Assembly (NCBI GenBank): GCA_002315675.1
Contig: DCHP01000069.1
Coordinates: 1 to 64,000 of the forward strand
Direction: 5' to 3'
DNA from: Rikenellaceae bacterium UBA1749
GTDB lineage: Bacteria; Bacteroidota; Bacteroidia; Bacteroidales; Rikenellaceae
Length of the DNA stretch: 64,000 nucleotides
Shown here: positions 35,957 through 45,233 of the stretch, piece after piece
Layout: every line of letters starts with the position of its first letter
Position numbering within the stretch: the stretch's first letter is position 1
The notes under the pieces: model-generated
The model's input: the letters and a program-made list of their open reading frames with translations, nothing else
Databases searched by the model: none
Told to the model about the DNA's origin: nothing
Made by a program: the position numbers and the translations under genes

Positions 35957-37600
35957 ATGCGTAATAGAATTATCATACTATTTATCTTATCAATATCGTT
36001 ATGTTTCAATGACGTACTAGCTAATGAAAGCAACAAAGAAGACACTCTGCATGTATGGAGGTCGAACCAGCCAGTTGTAATAGGTCGCAGAAACAATATA
36101 GTTCTTGATCTTTCATGCGAAGGCAAGAAAATCAATTCTATTAGCATATCACTGAAGGAAGCCAGGGGAAAAGTCGACAAAATAGAACTATACTATACAG
36201 GAACGACATCCATGCTATTCAGCAGAACCACATCAAGTGCCCTTATTTCACATCAGTCCATATACGGAGGTGGACAGAAGATATATTCAAATCCTTCATA
36301 CAGCGTACTAAAGACAAGTGTTGATTATTCTAGCAAAAAGGATGGGGATAATGTAACATTAAATGCGGACATGAACCTGTATCAAGGTGGCAGGAACTAT
36401 TTCTACATCTCTGTTGCGGCAAATGCAGCAGTGCCATTGTCGGAAAGTTTTGATATTCACATTACAGGAGCTAAAATTGATGGTAAGGATGTTATCATCC
36501 GTGAAGATGGCGAGAATCTTCCTGTAAGGTTTGCTGTTAGCGTCAAGGATGCCGGCGATGAAGGAATTTTTGCATACAGAATACCTGGAATTGTAACAGC
36601 CGGTGACGGGACTTTGGTTTCAGCATACGATATCAGAAGAAATTCAAGTATTGACTTACAGGAAGACATACAGATTGGAGTCAGCCGTTCCAGAGACGGA
36701 GGAAGAACCTGGAGCAAGAACATCCTGGCAATGGATATGAGAGGTACAAATTCTCTGCCTGATTGTCAGAACGGAACAGGCGACCCGTCAATACTGATTG
36801 ATCCCGAGACGGGCAGGATATACATTATGGCACTCTGGACTCATGGTATCGGAGCTTCTACTTCATGGCAGCATTGCAAAAGAGGATTTAATCCTGAAGA
36901 TGGAGCAGCTCAGGTACTTCTTATCGAGAGTTCAGATAATGGAAAGACATGGTCAAAGCCATTGAATATCACAAGGCAGATAAAAGATTCCCTATGGTTC
37001 ATCCTTCTTCAGGGACCTGGCAGAGGAATTGCAATGAAGGACGGAACACTGGTATTTCCATTCCAATATAAAGATGAGAACGATTTTCCTGCCGCAACAA
37101 TTGTATATAGCAAAGACAAGGGAAAAACATGGACTATCGGATCCAGAGCAAGGGAAAACACCACAGAGTCACAGGTTGTGGAAATGAAGGACGGGTCACT
37201 TATGCTCAATATGAGAGACAACAGAGGTGGTTCAAGAGCCGTTTCCATAACAAAAGATATGGGAAGGACCTGGTACGAGCATTCCTCATCCAGATCACTT
37301 CTCAGAGAACCTGTCTGCATGGCAAGCCTTATAAGAGTCGAGGCAAAGGACAATTGTCTCGGAAAGGACATACTTTTCTTTTCGAATCCGGATACGACAA
37401 CAAAACGTAATCATATTACCATAAAGGCAAGTCTTGATGAAGGTATCACATGGAACGAAGGACTTCTGATAGATGCTGAGAACGGATGGGGATATTCATG
37501 CCTGACTATGATAGACACTGAGACAATCGGAATTCTATACGAAAGTTCTAAATCTCATCTACTGTTTCAGGCAGTCAAAATAAAGGATATTATTAAATAG
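35957..37600 (+). CDS. nanH: Secreted exo-alpha-sialidase (GH33)
   Basis: A 547-residue enzyme that releases terminal sialic acid from host glycans. A signal peptide (about 1-22, ending DVLA) leads to an N-terminal beta-sandwich, carbohydrate-binding-like domain (about 28-185) as in Bacteroides sialidases. The six-bladed propeller follows. The arginine-triad motif appears as YRIP (207-210). Asp boxes are visible as SRDGGRTW, SSDNGKTW, SKDKGKTW, TKDMGRTW and SLDEGITW. Catalytic E and Y are expected near LREPVCMAS and WGYSCLT. No sialic-acid transport or catabolism genes are in the window. panB starts 9 bp downstream, an unusual partner. Confidence 0.96.
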   Translation: MRNRIIILFILSISLCFNDVLANESNKEDTLHVWRSNQPVVIGRRNNIVLDLSCEGKKINSISISLKEARGKVDKIELYYTGTTSMLFSRTTSSALISHQSIYGGGQKIYSNPSYSVLKTSVDYSSKKDGDNVTLNADMNLYQGGRNYFYISVAANAAVPLSESFDIHITGAKIDGKDVIIREDGENLPVRFAVSVKDAGDEGIFAYRIPGIVTAGDGTLVSAYDIRRNSSIDLQEDIQIGVSRSRDGGRTWSKNILAMDMRGTNSLPDCQNGTGDPSILIDPETGRIYIMALWTHGIGASTSWQHCKRGFNPEDGAAQVLLIESSDNGKTWSKPLNITRQIKDSLWFILLQGPGRGIAMKDGTLVFPFQYKDENDFPAATIVYSKDKGKTWTIGSRARENTTESQVVEMKDGSLMLNMRDNRGGSRAVSITKDMGRTWYEHSSSRSLLREPVCMASLIRVEAKDNCLGKDILFFSNPDTTTKRNHITIKASLDEGITWNEGLLIDAENGWGYSCLTMIDTETIGILYESSKSHLLFQAVKIKDIIK

Positions 37601-37609
37601 CAAATAATT

Positions 37610-38425
37610 ATGTCAACAGAAACAGTTACAAAAGTAGTAACGACACACCGTCTGGCTGAAATGAAAGCCAGAGGAGAAAAGATCTCAATGTTAACTGCAT
37701 ACGACTACACGATGGCTGGCATTATTGATGCTGCCGGTATAGATATGATACTTGTCGGAGATAGTGCAGCCAATGTCATGGCCGGATATCAGACAACAGT
37801 TCCATTTACACTTGATGAGATGATTTACCATGGCAAGTGCGTGGTTCGTGCCGTCAACAGAGCACTCGTCGTTGTGGATATGCCTTTTGGAAGTTACCAG
37901 GGTGATTCAAAGGAAGCCTTGCATTCTGCCATCCGCATAATGAAGGAAACAGGAGCAAATGCTGTTAAAATTGAAGGCGGGGAAGAAGTAATTGAAGGAA
38001 TAGAAAGAATTCTGACAGCAGGGATCCCGGTCATGGGACACCTCGGACTCACACCACAAAGCATAAACAAGTTCGGAACATTTTCCGTTAGAGCCAAGGA
38101 AGAAACTGAAGCTGAAAAACTATATAATGATGCTCTTCTCCTTGAAAAGGTAGGCTGTTTCGGAATCGTACTTGAAAAAATACCAGCTATACTAGCTGAA
38201 AAAGTTGCAAAAGCAGTAAAGATCCCTGTGATAGGTATTGGCGCCGGCAATGGCGTTGACGGACAGGTTCTTGTTTCGTACGACATGCTTGGACTGACCC
38301 AGGGATTTTCTCCTAAATTTCTAAGGCGTTATGCAAACCTTCAGGAAATTGTTTCGAATGCTGTAGGCCAGTACAACAAAGATGTTAAAAGCCTGGACTT
38401 TCCGAATGATTCAGAACAGTACTGA
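37610..38425 (+). CDS. panB: 3-methyl-2-oxobutanoate hydroxymethyltransferase
   Basis: The enzyme that makes ketopantoate for pantothenate and coenzyme A; 271 residues, normal length. Motifs: [18 protein letters not shown] (about 27-44), [15 protein letters not shown] (about 45-59, metal-binding aspartate), DMPFGSYQ (about 86-93), [10 protein letters not shown] (about 120-129), [10 protein letters not shown] (about 142-151) and [16 protein letters not shown] (about 208-223). It follows the sialidase by 9 bp and is probably on the same transcript. Confidence 0.97.
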   Translation: MSTETVTKVVTTHRLAEMKARGEKISMLTAYDYTMAGIIDAAGIDMILVGDSAANVMAGYQTTVPFTLDEMIYHGKCVVRAVNRALVVVDMPFGSYQGDSKEALHSAIRIMKETGANAVKIEGGEEVIEGIERILTAGIPVMGHLGLTPQSINKFGTFSVRAKEETEAEKLYNDALLLEKVGCFGIVLEKIPAILAEKVAKAVKIPVIGIGAGNGVDGQVLVSYDMLGLTQGFSPKFLRRYANLQEIVSNAVGQYNKDVKSLDFPNDSEQY

Positions 38426-38469
38426 TCTCAATGAGCAGCTACTAACCCAAAACGGCTGTCTTTAACTAT

Positions 38470-38568
38470 GAGTAAACTTGAAAAAGTCCAAATATTGAGA
38501 AACACCCCCAATTCCAGAGACCTGTAATAGTGGTAACAATGACAAATAATACTTTTTCAAGTAGACTC
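38470..38568 (+). mobile_element. MITE-like element, copy F
   Basis: 99 bp from GAGTAAACTTGAAAAAGT to ACTTTTTCAAGTAGACTC, with core TTGAGAAACACCCCC. Exact 6-bp direct repeats AACTAT flank it (38464-38469 and 38569-38574). It lies in the 305-bp gap between panB and the NYN-domain gene, which holds no other feature I recognise. Confidence 0.95.
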
Positions 38569-38730
38569 AACTATAATATACCACCATAGACGACTGTTCT
38601 GAGATAAAGTTCTGAATTTCATTGATTTTTGATAATAATATCTGATATTTTTGACTGGAAATAACTATTGAACTACATTTGCAGAAAATATCGTGCATAG
38701 AATTTAGGAACCTATTTATTTAAAAAGAAT

Positions 38731-39363
38731 ATGACAAGGATTGCAATATTTTACGATGGGAATTTCATACTCCACTCATCAAATTACTATTGTTACATTC
38801 ATGACATAAAGAAAAGAATAGCATTAGGTGGACTTCAGAAATATTTCATAAGCAAGGTCGCTGAAATAATTGAGGAACCGGAAAAATACATAAAGATATC
38901 CCAGAGTCATTATTTCAGAGGAAGATTGAACGCCTTTGATGCATCAACAAGAGGTAACCAGCTCTACAACGACAGAGTCTTTGATGACATACTGATGTCA
39001 GAGGGTATTCAGACCCATTATCTTCCGCTCAGAAACGTATCAGGCAAAAAGGAGGAAAGCGGAACAACAGTAGGGCTTTCGGTTGAAGCAATCCAGGTAG
39101 TCGAAAGACACCTTGCTGATGTTGTACTGTTTGTTGTTTCCGATGCGGATTTCCTTCCTCTTATAAGAAAGATGAGAGAATACGATGTCTACACCATTGT
39201 CGCAGGATGGGATTTTGAATACGTCAATGACGATGGGACCAAGGTAACGACTAGAACCAGTCAGGACCTTAGAAACACTGCAGACTACTCTATCATGTTG
39301 ACTGAGGAAATTGATGAAGGACTGAATAATCATGATGAGACAATAGAAAATATCTTCATCTAG
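38731..39363 (+). CDS. NYN (LabA/DUF88) domain protein, putative RNase
   Basis: A 210-residue protein with the PIN-like NYN fold found in LabA and DUF88 proteins. The first acidic site is IAIFYDGNFI (about 3-12). VVERHLADVVLFVVSDADFLPLIRKM in pieces around 130-155 gives the second and third acidic residues (SDADF). Such domains are metal-dependent ribonucleases in some members, but activity and target here are unknown. No membrane segments. It stands alone and is followed 107 bp later by the C11 peptidase gene. Confidence 0.8.
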   Translation: MTRIAIFYDGNFILHSSNYYCYIHDIKKRIALGGLQKYFISKVAEIIEEPEKYIKISQSHYFRGRLNAFDASTRGNQLYNDRVFDDILMSEGIQTHYLPLRNVSGKKEESGTTVGLSVEAIQVVERHLADVVLFVVSDADFLPLIRKMREYDVYTIVAGWDFEYVNDDGTKVTTRTSQDLRNTADYSIMLTEEIDEGLNNHDETIENIFI

Positions 39364-39470
39364 CAATAATATTGAAGTGGTAATATAACAACAGACAATA
39401 AAAGACAAAATACAGCCATATATATTTTTTCACTATACCAGCAGGTATGTTACAAACACATATAAAAAAT

Positions 39471-40682
39471 ATGAAGACAAGGCTTTTATCCATACTTATA
39501 ATCATATCATCCGTACTGATTTGCGGATGCAAGAACAATGAACCTGAACCTGAAGTAAACAAAAGGACCATTCTTGTATATATGATAGCGGATAATAATA
39601 TATATTATGATGCTCTGACAGACATCAATGAGATGGAATATGGATGGAATGATGGTTATTATGGGGACCTTCTTGTTTTCCTTAACGGAATAGACGGAGA
39701 AAATACGTTGTATAGGATTAATCATGATGACGATGATAATGCTATCAATAGTACAATTGTCAAGACATATCCTCAAAATAGTAAAGTTTGTACCAAGGAA
39801 TTCCTGAGAGGGGTTATTTCCGATGCAATGAATCTGTACCCAGCCAACAGTTACGCACTTGATTTATGGTCACATGGAACCGGATGGCTTCCAAAGGGGG
39901 AAGGATATCCGTTGACCATATATGATGAATGGGTATCAGAAACATGTACGAGCAATGCAAACTACTCTAGGATTCCTGTCATTCAAGCAGGGGTTTTCGG
40001 TGTCGATAGAACAAACAATGGGTATTTTGAAGCCTACGACCTTGCTGAAGCCCTGTCTATTTACAAGTTAGATTACCTGTTCTTTGATGCATGCAATATG
40101 GGTTCTGTTGAATGTGCTTATGAAATGAGAAACTGCTGCGAGTACTATATATCATCAGCAGCAGAAATACCTTCCAAAGGAGCGCCATACGATGTAATCA
40201 TTTCTGATATGTTCGCCCAGCCAAGAGCGAATGTAAAGGGCATTGCCGAAAAATTCTACAACTATTACAATGCTTTGGAAGGCTATAGCAGAACTGCTAC
40301 AATTTCCGTAGTTGATTGCAGCAAACTTAAAAACGTAGCATCTGAACTTAGCAAGATTGTCACCAAGAATCCGGAAATTCCATTGAGTTCAATCCAACAA
40401 TATGGAAGGGCTCTCACGGGTAAATATGAATGTTTTTTCGATTTGGAAGATTTTGTCCAGCAGACATGGGGATTAACAGCAAGTGCCGGTTTTTCTGCAG
40501 CACTCAATGACGCTGTCATATACAAGGCTGCCACTCCTGAATTATTCGAAGATATAATAGTAAATCACCATTCAGGACTTTCGTGCTATATTCCTATAGC
40601 AGAACAAACAAATTGTATGTACATTTACAACGAATATTATTCCTGGGCTACTGACAGTGGTCTTGGAGCTATGGTAGAATAA
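39471..40682 (+). CDS. Clostripain-family (C11) cysteine peptidase lipoprotein
   Basis: A 403-residue surface or periplasmic peptidase. I use the ATG at 39471 because it opens a lipoprotein signal (MKTRLLSILIIISS, lipobox ICGC). The caspase-like fold begins RTILVYMIADNNIY. The catalytic histidine is in LWSHGTGW (about 131-138) and the cysteine in FFDACNMGSVECAYE (about 203-217), the C11 dyad. C11 enzymes cleave after lysine or arginine and usually self-activate. It ends 20 bp before metK, so the two may be cotranscribed, although metK is probably also expressed independently. Confidence 0.9.
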   Translation: MKTRLLSILIIISSVLICGCKNNEPEPEVNKRTILVYMIADNNIYYDALTDINEMEYGWNDGYYGDLLVFLNGIDGENTLYRINHDDDDNAINSTIVKTYPQNSKVCTKEFLRGVISDAMNLYPANSYALDLWSHGTGWLPKGEGYPLTIYDEWVSETCTSNANYSRIPVIQAGVFGVDRTNNGYFEAYDLAEALSIYKLDYLFFDACNMGSVECAYEMRNCCEYYISSAAEIPSKGAPYDVIISDMFAQPRANVKGIAEKFYNYYNALEGYSRTATISVVDCSKLKNVASELSKIVTKNPEIPLSSIQQYGRALTGKYECFFDLEDFVQQTWGLTASAGFSAALNDAVIYKAATPELFEDIIVNHHSGLSCYIPIAEQTNCMYIYNEYYSWATDSGLGAMVE

Positions 40683-40702
40683 AAAAAAAAGACAAATAGA
40701 AT

Positions 40703-41929
40703 ATGAGTTATTTATTTACGTCAGAATCTGTATCTGAAGGGCACCCTGACAAAGTGTCCGATCAGATTGCAGATGCCATTTTGGATGAATTTTTAAAAAG
40801 GGACATTAATAGTAAGGTTGCATGCGAGGTACTTTGTACCACTGGGCTTGTTGTTATTTCCGGAGAAGTCAAGAGTGAGGCATATGTCGACATAGAGGCA
40901 ACCGCAAGAAAAGTTATCAGAACCATTGGATACAATCGTTCGGAGTTGATGTTTGACGATCGTTCATGCGGACTTCTATCTGCAATCCACGAACAGTCTC
41001 CAGACATAAACCAGGGTGTAGAAAGGGAAGACCCTGAACAGCAGGGTGCCGGAGACCAGGGTATCATGTTCGGATATGCAACAAATGAGACAAGTACCTA
41101 TATGCCGGCAACACTTGCTCTTGCACACCAGATACTGATAACATTATCAAAGATACGTCACGAAGGCAAAATAATGACATATCTTCGCCCTGATGCCAAG
41201 TCACAGGTTACAATTGAGTACTCTGAAGATGGCAAACCAGTAAGGGTTCATACAATTGTAGTTTCAACACAGCATGACGACTGGGTATCTGTCGAAAAAA
41301 TCAAACAGAATATCATGGACATAGTAATTCCTGAGGTCAAAAAGACACTTCAGGAGCGTGGAGACAAGTTAGCCGAGCTTATTGATGACAATTACATACT
41401 TCACGTGAATCCTACAGGAAAATTCGTCATCGGCGGTCCCGCTGGTGATACCGGTGTTACAGGAAGAAAAATAATTGTTGACACATATGGTGGCCGTGGT
41501 GCACATGGTGGCGGTGCCTTCTCAGGAAAGGACCCATCAAAAGTAGACCGTTCAGCAGCATATGCTCTTCGTCATATTGCCAAGAACATGGTAGCTGCTG
41601 GTATTTCAGATGAGGTTCAGATACAGATTGCCTATGCAATCGGTCTGGCACAGCCTGTAAGTCTCAAGGTTGACACTTTCGGGAAATCCCATGTCGGGAT
41701 GTCAGATAGTGAAATCAGCGAAAAAATTCTTTCAATGTTTGATCTTAAACCTGCATCGATAATCAGAAGGTATGGATTAAAGAATCCTATTTTCCATGAA
41801 ACAGCAGCTTACGGGCATTTCGGCCGTGAACCATTTGAAAAGGTTGTAGACGGCAAAAACATACAGTTCTTCTCATGGGAAAAGCTTGATGAAGTTGATC
41901 GTATAAAGGAGGCTTTTTCAATCAGATAG
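40703..41929 (+). CDS. metK: S-adenosylmethionine synthetase
   Basis: The enzyme that makes S-adenosylmethionine from methionine and ATP; 408 residues, normal. Motifs: SEGHPDKVSDQIADAILD (about 10-27), the hexapeptide-like GAGDQGIMFGYA (about 115-126) and the phosphate-binding GGRGAHGGGAFSGKDPSKVD (about 260-279) with DRSAAYALRHIAKNMV after it. Essential housekeeping gene. A strong terminator follows 41 bp after the stop. Confidence 0.98.
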   Translation: MSYLFTSESVSEGHPDKVSDQIADAILDEFLKRDINSKVACEVLCTTGLVVISGEVKSEAYVDIEATARKVIRTIGYNRSELMFDDRSCGLLSAIHEQSPDINQGVEREDPEQQGAGDQGIMFGYATNETSTYMPATLALAHQILITLSKIRHEGKIMTYLRPDAKSQVTIEYSEDGKPVRVHTIVVSTQHDDWVSVEKIKQNIMDIVIPEVKKTLQERGDKLAELIDDNYILHVNPTGKFVIGGPAGDTGVTGRKIIVDTYGGRGAHGGGAFSGKDPSKVDRSAAYALRHIAKNMVAAGISDEVQIQIAYAIGLAQPVSLKVDTFGKSHVGMSDSEISEKILSMFDLKPASIIRRYGLKNPIFHETAAYGHFGREPFEKVVDGKNIQFFSWEKLDEVDRIKEAFSIR

Positions 41930-41970
41930 TCAATTACTGAAGAATCAGCACAAAAACATATCATCCCTTT

Positions 41971-42008
41971 CAATCCTCAGCCAATGAAGCTGGGGATTGT
42001 TTTTTTTA
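41971..42008 (+). terminator. Rho-independent terminator after metK
   Basis: CAATCCTCAGC (41971-41981) pairs with GCTGGGGATTG (41989-41999), 11 bp with one G-T pair and a 7-nt loop, followed by eight T. Confidence 0.95.
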
Positions 42009-42038
42009 CTTATATAGCAACTTTAGAAAAAAAATTAG

Positions 42039-42046
42039 TATTTTTG
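42039..42046 (+). promoter_or_regulatory. -7 box of the PCMD lipoprotein transcript
   Basis: TATTTTTG matches the consensus and lies 27 bp before the chosen ATG at 42074. It would place the transcription start near 42053, inside the longer frame that begins at 42056, which supports the later start codon. Confidence 0.5.
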
Positions 42047-42073
42047 TCTTATTGATTGGTAAAAATAGGAATT

Positions 42074-43198
42074 ATGAGAAAAATTTTAGCTCTAACAATT
42101 TTAGCACTTGTATTTTCCTGCATACAACCAGAGCCAAAGAATTCTGAAGCTGATATCATATCAGTTATTCTGCCTGAAGGTTATATGGGAAGGAATCCTG
42201 AAGTGTTCAACGATTCAATTGTAATCCACCTGTCAAATGAGGTGTATTTTAAGTTCCTGGCTCCGGAATTCAAGTTAACCGATGGTGCAACGATTTTCCC
42301 GGCTAGCGGAACACAAAGGTCTTTCTACGAACCTCAGTATTATGAGGTTACATCAGAGAACGGACTTTGGAAGAAAAGATATGCAGTTACGGCTGTATGG
42401 GGTGAAGTTCCTGACGAAATAACTGTCTACGACTTTGAAAATGTAAAGAAAGACAACCTTGAAAGATATCACATATTCTATGAAAAGGATGCAGAAGAAA
42501 AGGAGAAATTCTCATGGGCATCGGGAAACGCCGGATATGCCTTGACGGGAGCTGCTTCAACGCTTGAAGATTACCCTGCTTTCCAGAGCGAAATAACAGG
42601 AGGTGGCCATGCAGCCTGTCTGACAACATGTACAACCGGAAGCTTTGGCCCTATGGTAGGAATGCCTCTTGCAGCCGGAAATCTGTTCCTTGGAAGTTTT
42701 GACATGATGTCAGCGGTTACTGCACCTTTGAAAGCCACTCATTTTGGAATGCAATGGAATGCTGTACCTATAAAATTTACAGGAAAATTCCAATACACAC
42801 CAGGTCCGGTCTACTATGAAAAAGACATGAGTGCAGCTGGTGGAGTGAGAGTTGATCCTACAAAAAAAGACAGATGCAATATCTATGCTGTATTTTTTGA
42901 AACTACAGAAACTATGCAATATCTGGATGGTGAAAATTCACTTTCCACTGACAATGAAAACATAATAAGTACAGCTATAGTTCCTGTTGATGATACATGG
43001 GGAAATACAGAGTGGAAAGAATTCAATCTTGACTTTGTAGGAAGAGAAGGAAAGACAATCGACCCTCAGAAGATGGCTAGCGGCAAATACAGTATCGCAA
43101 TTGTCATGACATCAAGCGTTGATGGTGCAACATTCTCAGGAGCACCAGGAAGTAGATTAATTGTTGATAATATTAGAATTTTCTCGCAGGTACTATGA
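42074..43198 (+). CDS. PCMD-domain (putative carbohydrate metabolism) lipoprotein
   Basis: A 374-residue lipoprotein. The ATG at 42074 opens the signal MRKILALTILALVFSC with the lipid-accepting cysteine at 16. An N-terminal Ig-like domain (about 25-115) holds FKLTDGATIFPASGTQRSF, typical of Bacteroidota surface lipoproteins. The C-terminal PCMD beta-sandwich (about 120-374) starts TVYDFENVKK and ends GSRLIVDNIRIF. PCMD proteins often bind sugars at the cell surface; function here is unproven. It overlaps the next gene by 4 bp (ATGA), so the lipoprotein and the outer-membrane barrel are made together and probably form a pair. Confidence 0.85.
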   Translation: MRKILALTILALVFSCIQPEPKNSEADIISVILPEGYMGRNPEVFNDSIVIHLSNEVYFKFLAPEFKLTDGATIFPASGTQRSFYEPQYYEVTSENGLWKKRYAVTAVWGEVPDEITVYDFENVKKDNLERYHIFYEKDAEEKEKFSWASGNAGYALTGAASTLEDYPAFQSEITGGGHAACLTTCTTGSFGPMVGMPLAAGNLFLGSFDMMSAVTAPLKATHFGMQWNAVPIKFTGKFQYTPGPVYYEKDMSAAGGVRVDPTKKDRCNIYAVFFETTETMQYLDGENSLSTDNENIISTAIVPVDDTWGNTEWKEFNLDFVGREGKTIDPQKMASGKYSIAIVMTSSVDGATFSGAPGSRLIVDNIRIFSQVL

Positions 43199-43971
43199 AA
43201 AAGATATTGATTCTAGTTGTTGGATTATTGATATGCAATAACATTTTTGCAGAAGAACCGCATGGTAAGAAAGTTAACCTTGATTTCAAGGTTGGTCTTA
43301 ATATTGGTGGCACGTCCCCTATTCCACTTCCAGCCGAAATCAGGGAAATCAAGGGATTCAAGCCAAACTTCAATGGTTCACTTGAAACCGACGTAAACTT
43401 CAGACTGGACAAAAATGGCAGATGGGAACTTGGCACTGGTCTTAGATTCGAAAAGAAATCAATGACAACCGATGCCCGAGTCAAGGACTACAGTATGGAA
43501 ATCATTGGAAAAGGAGGAGAAAAGATGGCCGGAAGATGGACAGGAGATGTAAATACATATTATTCCGCATATAACCTTACACTCCCTATTCTTGGATCCT
43601 ATAAAGCATGCCGAAACTTCAAAGTCCAGTTCGGGCCATACATTTCATACCTGTTCAATCAGGAATTCAGCGGAGATGTTTCTAATGGTTATTTAAGACA
43701 GGGTAACCCTACCGGAGAAAAAGTTGTCTTCGAAGGAGACGCAAAGGGACCTTACAACTTTTCAAACAACCTGTACAATTTCCAGTACGGACTGATGGCA
43801 GGTGTGAACTGGGAATTTGCCAAACACTTCATCGTTTCGGGTCATCTATCATGGGGTCTAAGAAATGTATTTCAGGATGATTTCAAGACCATAACATTCA
43901 ACATGTACCCTATCTATTTCAACCTCGGTGTAGGTTACCGCCTGTTCTCTGAAAAGGAGAAGAAACATTAG
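43195..43971 (+). CDS. Outer-membrane beta-barrel protein (PorT-like)
   Basis: A 258-residue outer-membrane protein. A signal peptide (about 1-19, ending IFAE) is followed by alternating amphipathic strands: VNLDFKVGLNIGG, RWELGTGLRFEKKS, NLTLPILGSYKA, FKVQFGPYISYLF, FQYGLMAGVNWEF and FIVSGHLSWGLRN. The last strand ends FNLGVGYRLF, with the usual aromatic near the C-terminus before a charged tail. This is the OMP_b-brl_2/PorT type. Its coupling to the PCMD lipoprotein suggests a two-part surface complex. Ligand unknown. Confidence 0.87.
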   Translation: MKKILILVVGLLICNNIFAEEPHGKKVNLDFKVGLNIGGTSPIPLPAEIREIKGFKPNFNGSLETDVNFRLDKNGRWELGTGLRFEKKSMTTDARVKDYSMEIIGKGGEKMAGRWTGDVNTYYSAYNLTLPILGSYKACRNFKVQFGPYISYLFNQEFSGDVSNGYLRQGNPTGEKVVFEGDAKGPYNFSNNLYNFQYGLMAGVNWEFAKHFIVSGHLSWGLRNVFQDDFKTITFNMYPIYFNLGVGYRLFSEKEKKH

Positions 43972-44018
43972 GCTGACAATAATCAGACAAATGGCCGAAT
44001 AAACAAAAAACAGCCATA

Positions 44019-44052
<34 letters not shown>

Positions 44053-44070
44053 AGATACGACCATATAGAC

Positions 44071-44112
44071 AGAAACGGACAGCATTTCAAATTGCAGTCC
44101 GTTTCTGTTATT
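44071..44112. terminator. Hairpin terminator between convergent genes
   Basis: AGAAACGGAC (44071-44080) pairs with GTCCGTTTCT (44097-44106), with an inner GCA/TGC extension. It sits between the barrel gene (plus) and the CPBP gene (minus). The T tracts are weak on the plus strand and lie beyond a short spacer on the minus strand, so it is probably bidirectional but imperfect. Confidence 0.55.
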
Positions 44113-44161
44113 ATACACATAATATTATGAATTAGTACTATATGGCAATAAAATTATACGA

Positions 44162-45046
44162 TTATTCTGAAATGATCGATTGGTCAGCAGAATTGTCTGC
44201 TACCACCTGGCAAGCGACAGCAGATGGTTTTCTCATGTACTTCACAAACATCATAGCAGACAAAATAAAGGTTATTGTAGCAAAAGATACCGCGAGACAC
44301 TGGCTTTCAAATATATTGTTCCATGATGCGTCATCTCCCAATGCAAGTCCCATCACTGATGCAAATGTGTTGTTGATAACATGCAATATGGTGGAGAGAA
44401 TAATATTACCCGACTTATAGTATACAATCGCCAGAATAACGCCAACAATACCTGCAAAGAATATCTGACACGGATTTACATGGATGAGTCCAAACAGCAA
44501 CGCAGACAATAATATTGCAGCCCAGGGTCTGATCCCGTTTCTGAGCATTCCGCCAAGTATTGCCTCACGGAAACATAGTTCCTCTATTATCGGAACCACT
44601 AAACTGATTGTTACTACCCCATAGACATTATTCATAAGACAGTCAAAGGCTGCCTCAAATATATTTTCAAGATCAATCTGTTCAGAGATAATAGACACGG
44701 AAAACAACGCTAGTATTCCAGCCACAAACGGTATAATAATAGAATATCGCTTATCCATATCGGTAAAATTTTTCTGCGCAGGACAGCAATTGCTACATAC
44801 TCGTTTCCATCGTATCAGATTCATGAAGGATGCTATTATGAGAGTTATTAAGCCTGACAGGATCGTAACTGCAGAAACAACAACAGGAGACATCGCTGCC
44901 ATAGCCGCAGTCTGATCCCCGGATAGAATCGCACTGGCATAATCTCTATTTGTCAATGACATTATAACAGATAGAACAACACCTAAAATACCCTGGATTG
45001 CAAGATATATAAAAGCGACAAGAATAGGCTTAACATATTTTTTCAT
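44162..45046 (-). CDS. CPBP-family intramembrane metalloprotease
   Basis: A 294-residue membrane protein of the CAAX protease/bacteriocin-processing family with about eight hydrophobic segments. The active-site motifs are PIIEELCFREAILGG (about 148-162, EExxxR), LLFGLIHVNPCQ (about 182-193) and LHVINNTFAS (about 228-237). I choose the ATG at 45046 (MKKYVKPIL). A longer frame would begin at a GTG inside MITE copy G, which is unlikely. Substrate unknown; relatives process prenylated proteins, process bacteriocins or confer self-immunity. It lies downstream of the M16 gene on the same strand, separated by copy G. Confidence 0.9.
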   Translation of the reverse strand: MKKYVKPILVAFIYLAIQGILGVVLSVIMSLTNRDYASAILSGDQTAAMAAMSPVVVSAVTILSGLITLIIASFMNLIRWKRVCSNCCPAQKNFTDMDKRYSIIIPFVAGILALFSVSIISEQIDLENIFEAAFDCLMNNVYGVVTISLVVPIIEELCFREAILGGMLRNGIRPWAAILLSALLFGLIHVNPCQIFFAGIVGVILAIVYYKSGNIILSTILHVINNTFASVMGLALGDDASWNNIFESQCLAVSFATITFILSAMMFVKYMRKPSAVACQVVADNSADQSIISE

Positions 45047-45065
45047 ATTCCAAGAATTTATATTT

Positions 45066-45163
45066 GAGTCCACTTTAAAAAGTCCAAAAATTGAGAAACG
45101 CCCCCATTCCAGAGGCCTGTAGCGGATATAAAAACCTTAAACGATACTTATTAAAGTGGACTC
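45066..45163 (+). mobile_element. MITE-like element, copy G
   Basis: 98 bp of the TTTAAAA subgroup, from GAGTCCACTTTAAAAAGT to ACTTATTAAAGTGGACTC, one base different from copy C by eye. Exact 6-bp direct repeats ATATTT flank it (45060-45065 and 45164-45169). It lies in the upstream region of the CPBP gene, 20 bp from its ATG. Confidence 0.96.
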
Positions 45164-45233
45164 ATATTTTGATAGCAGTCATCAATCAAGCAATCAATTT
45201 CGTAGATATTATTTCAACATGTTTCTTGTTACA

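Noticed and set aside
45047..45073. GTG start for the CPBP protease inside MITE copy G
   Set aside because: The ATG at 45046 gives a normal membrane N-terminus; the extra nine residues come from the repeat and have no counterpart in the family.
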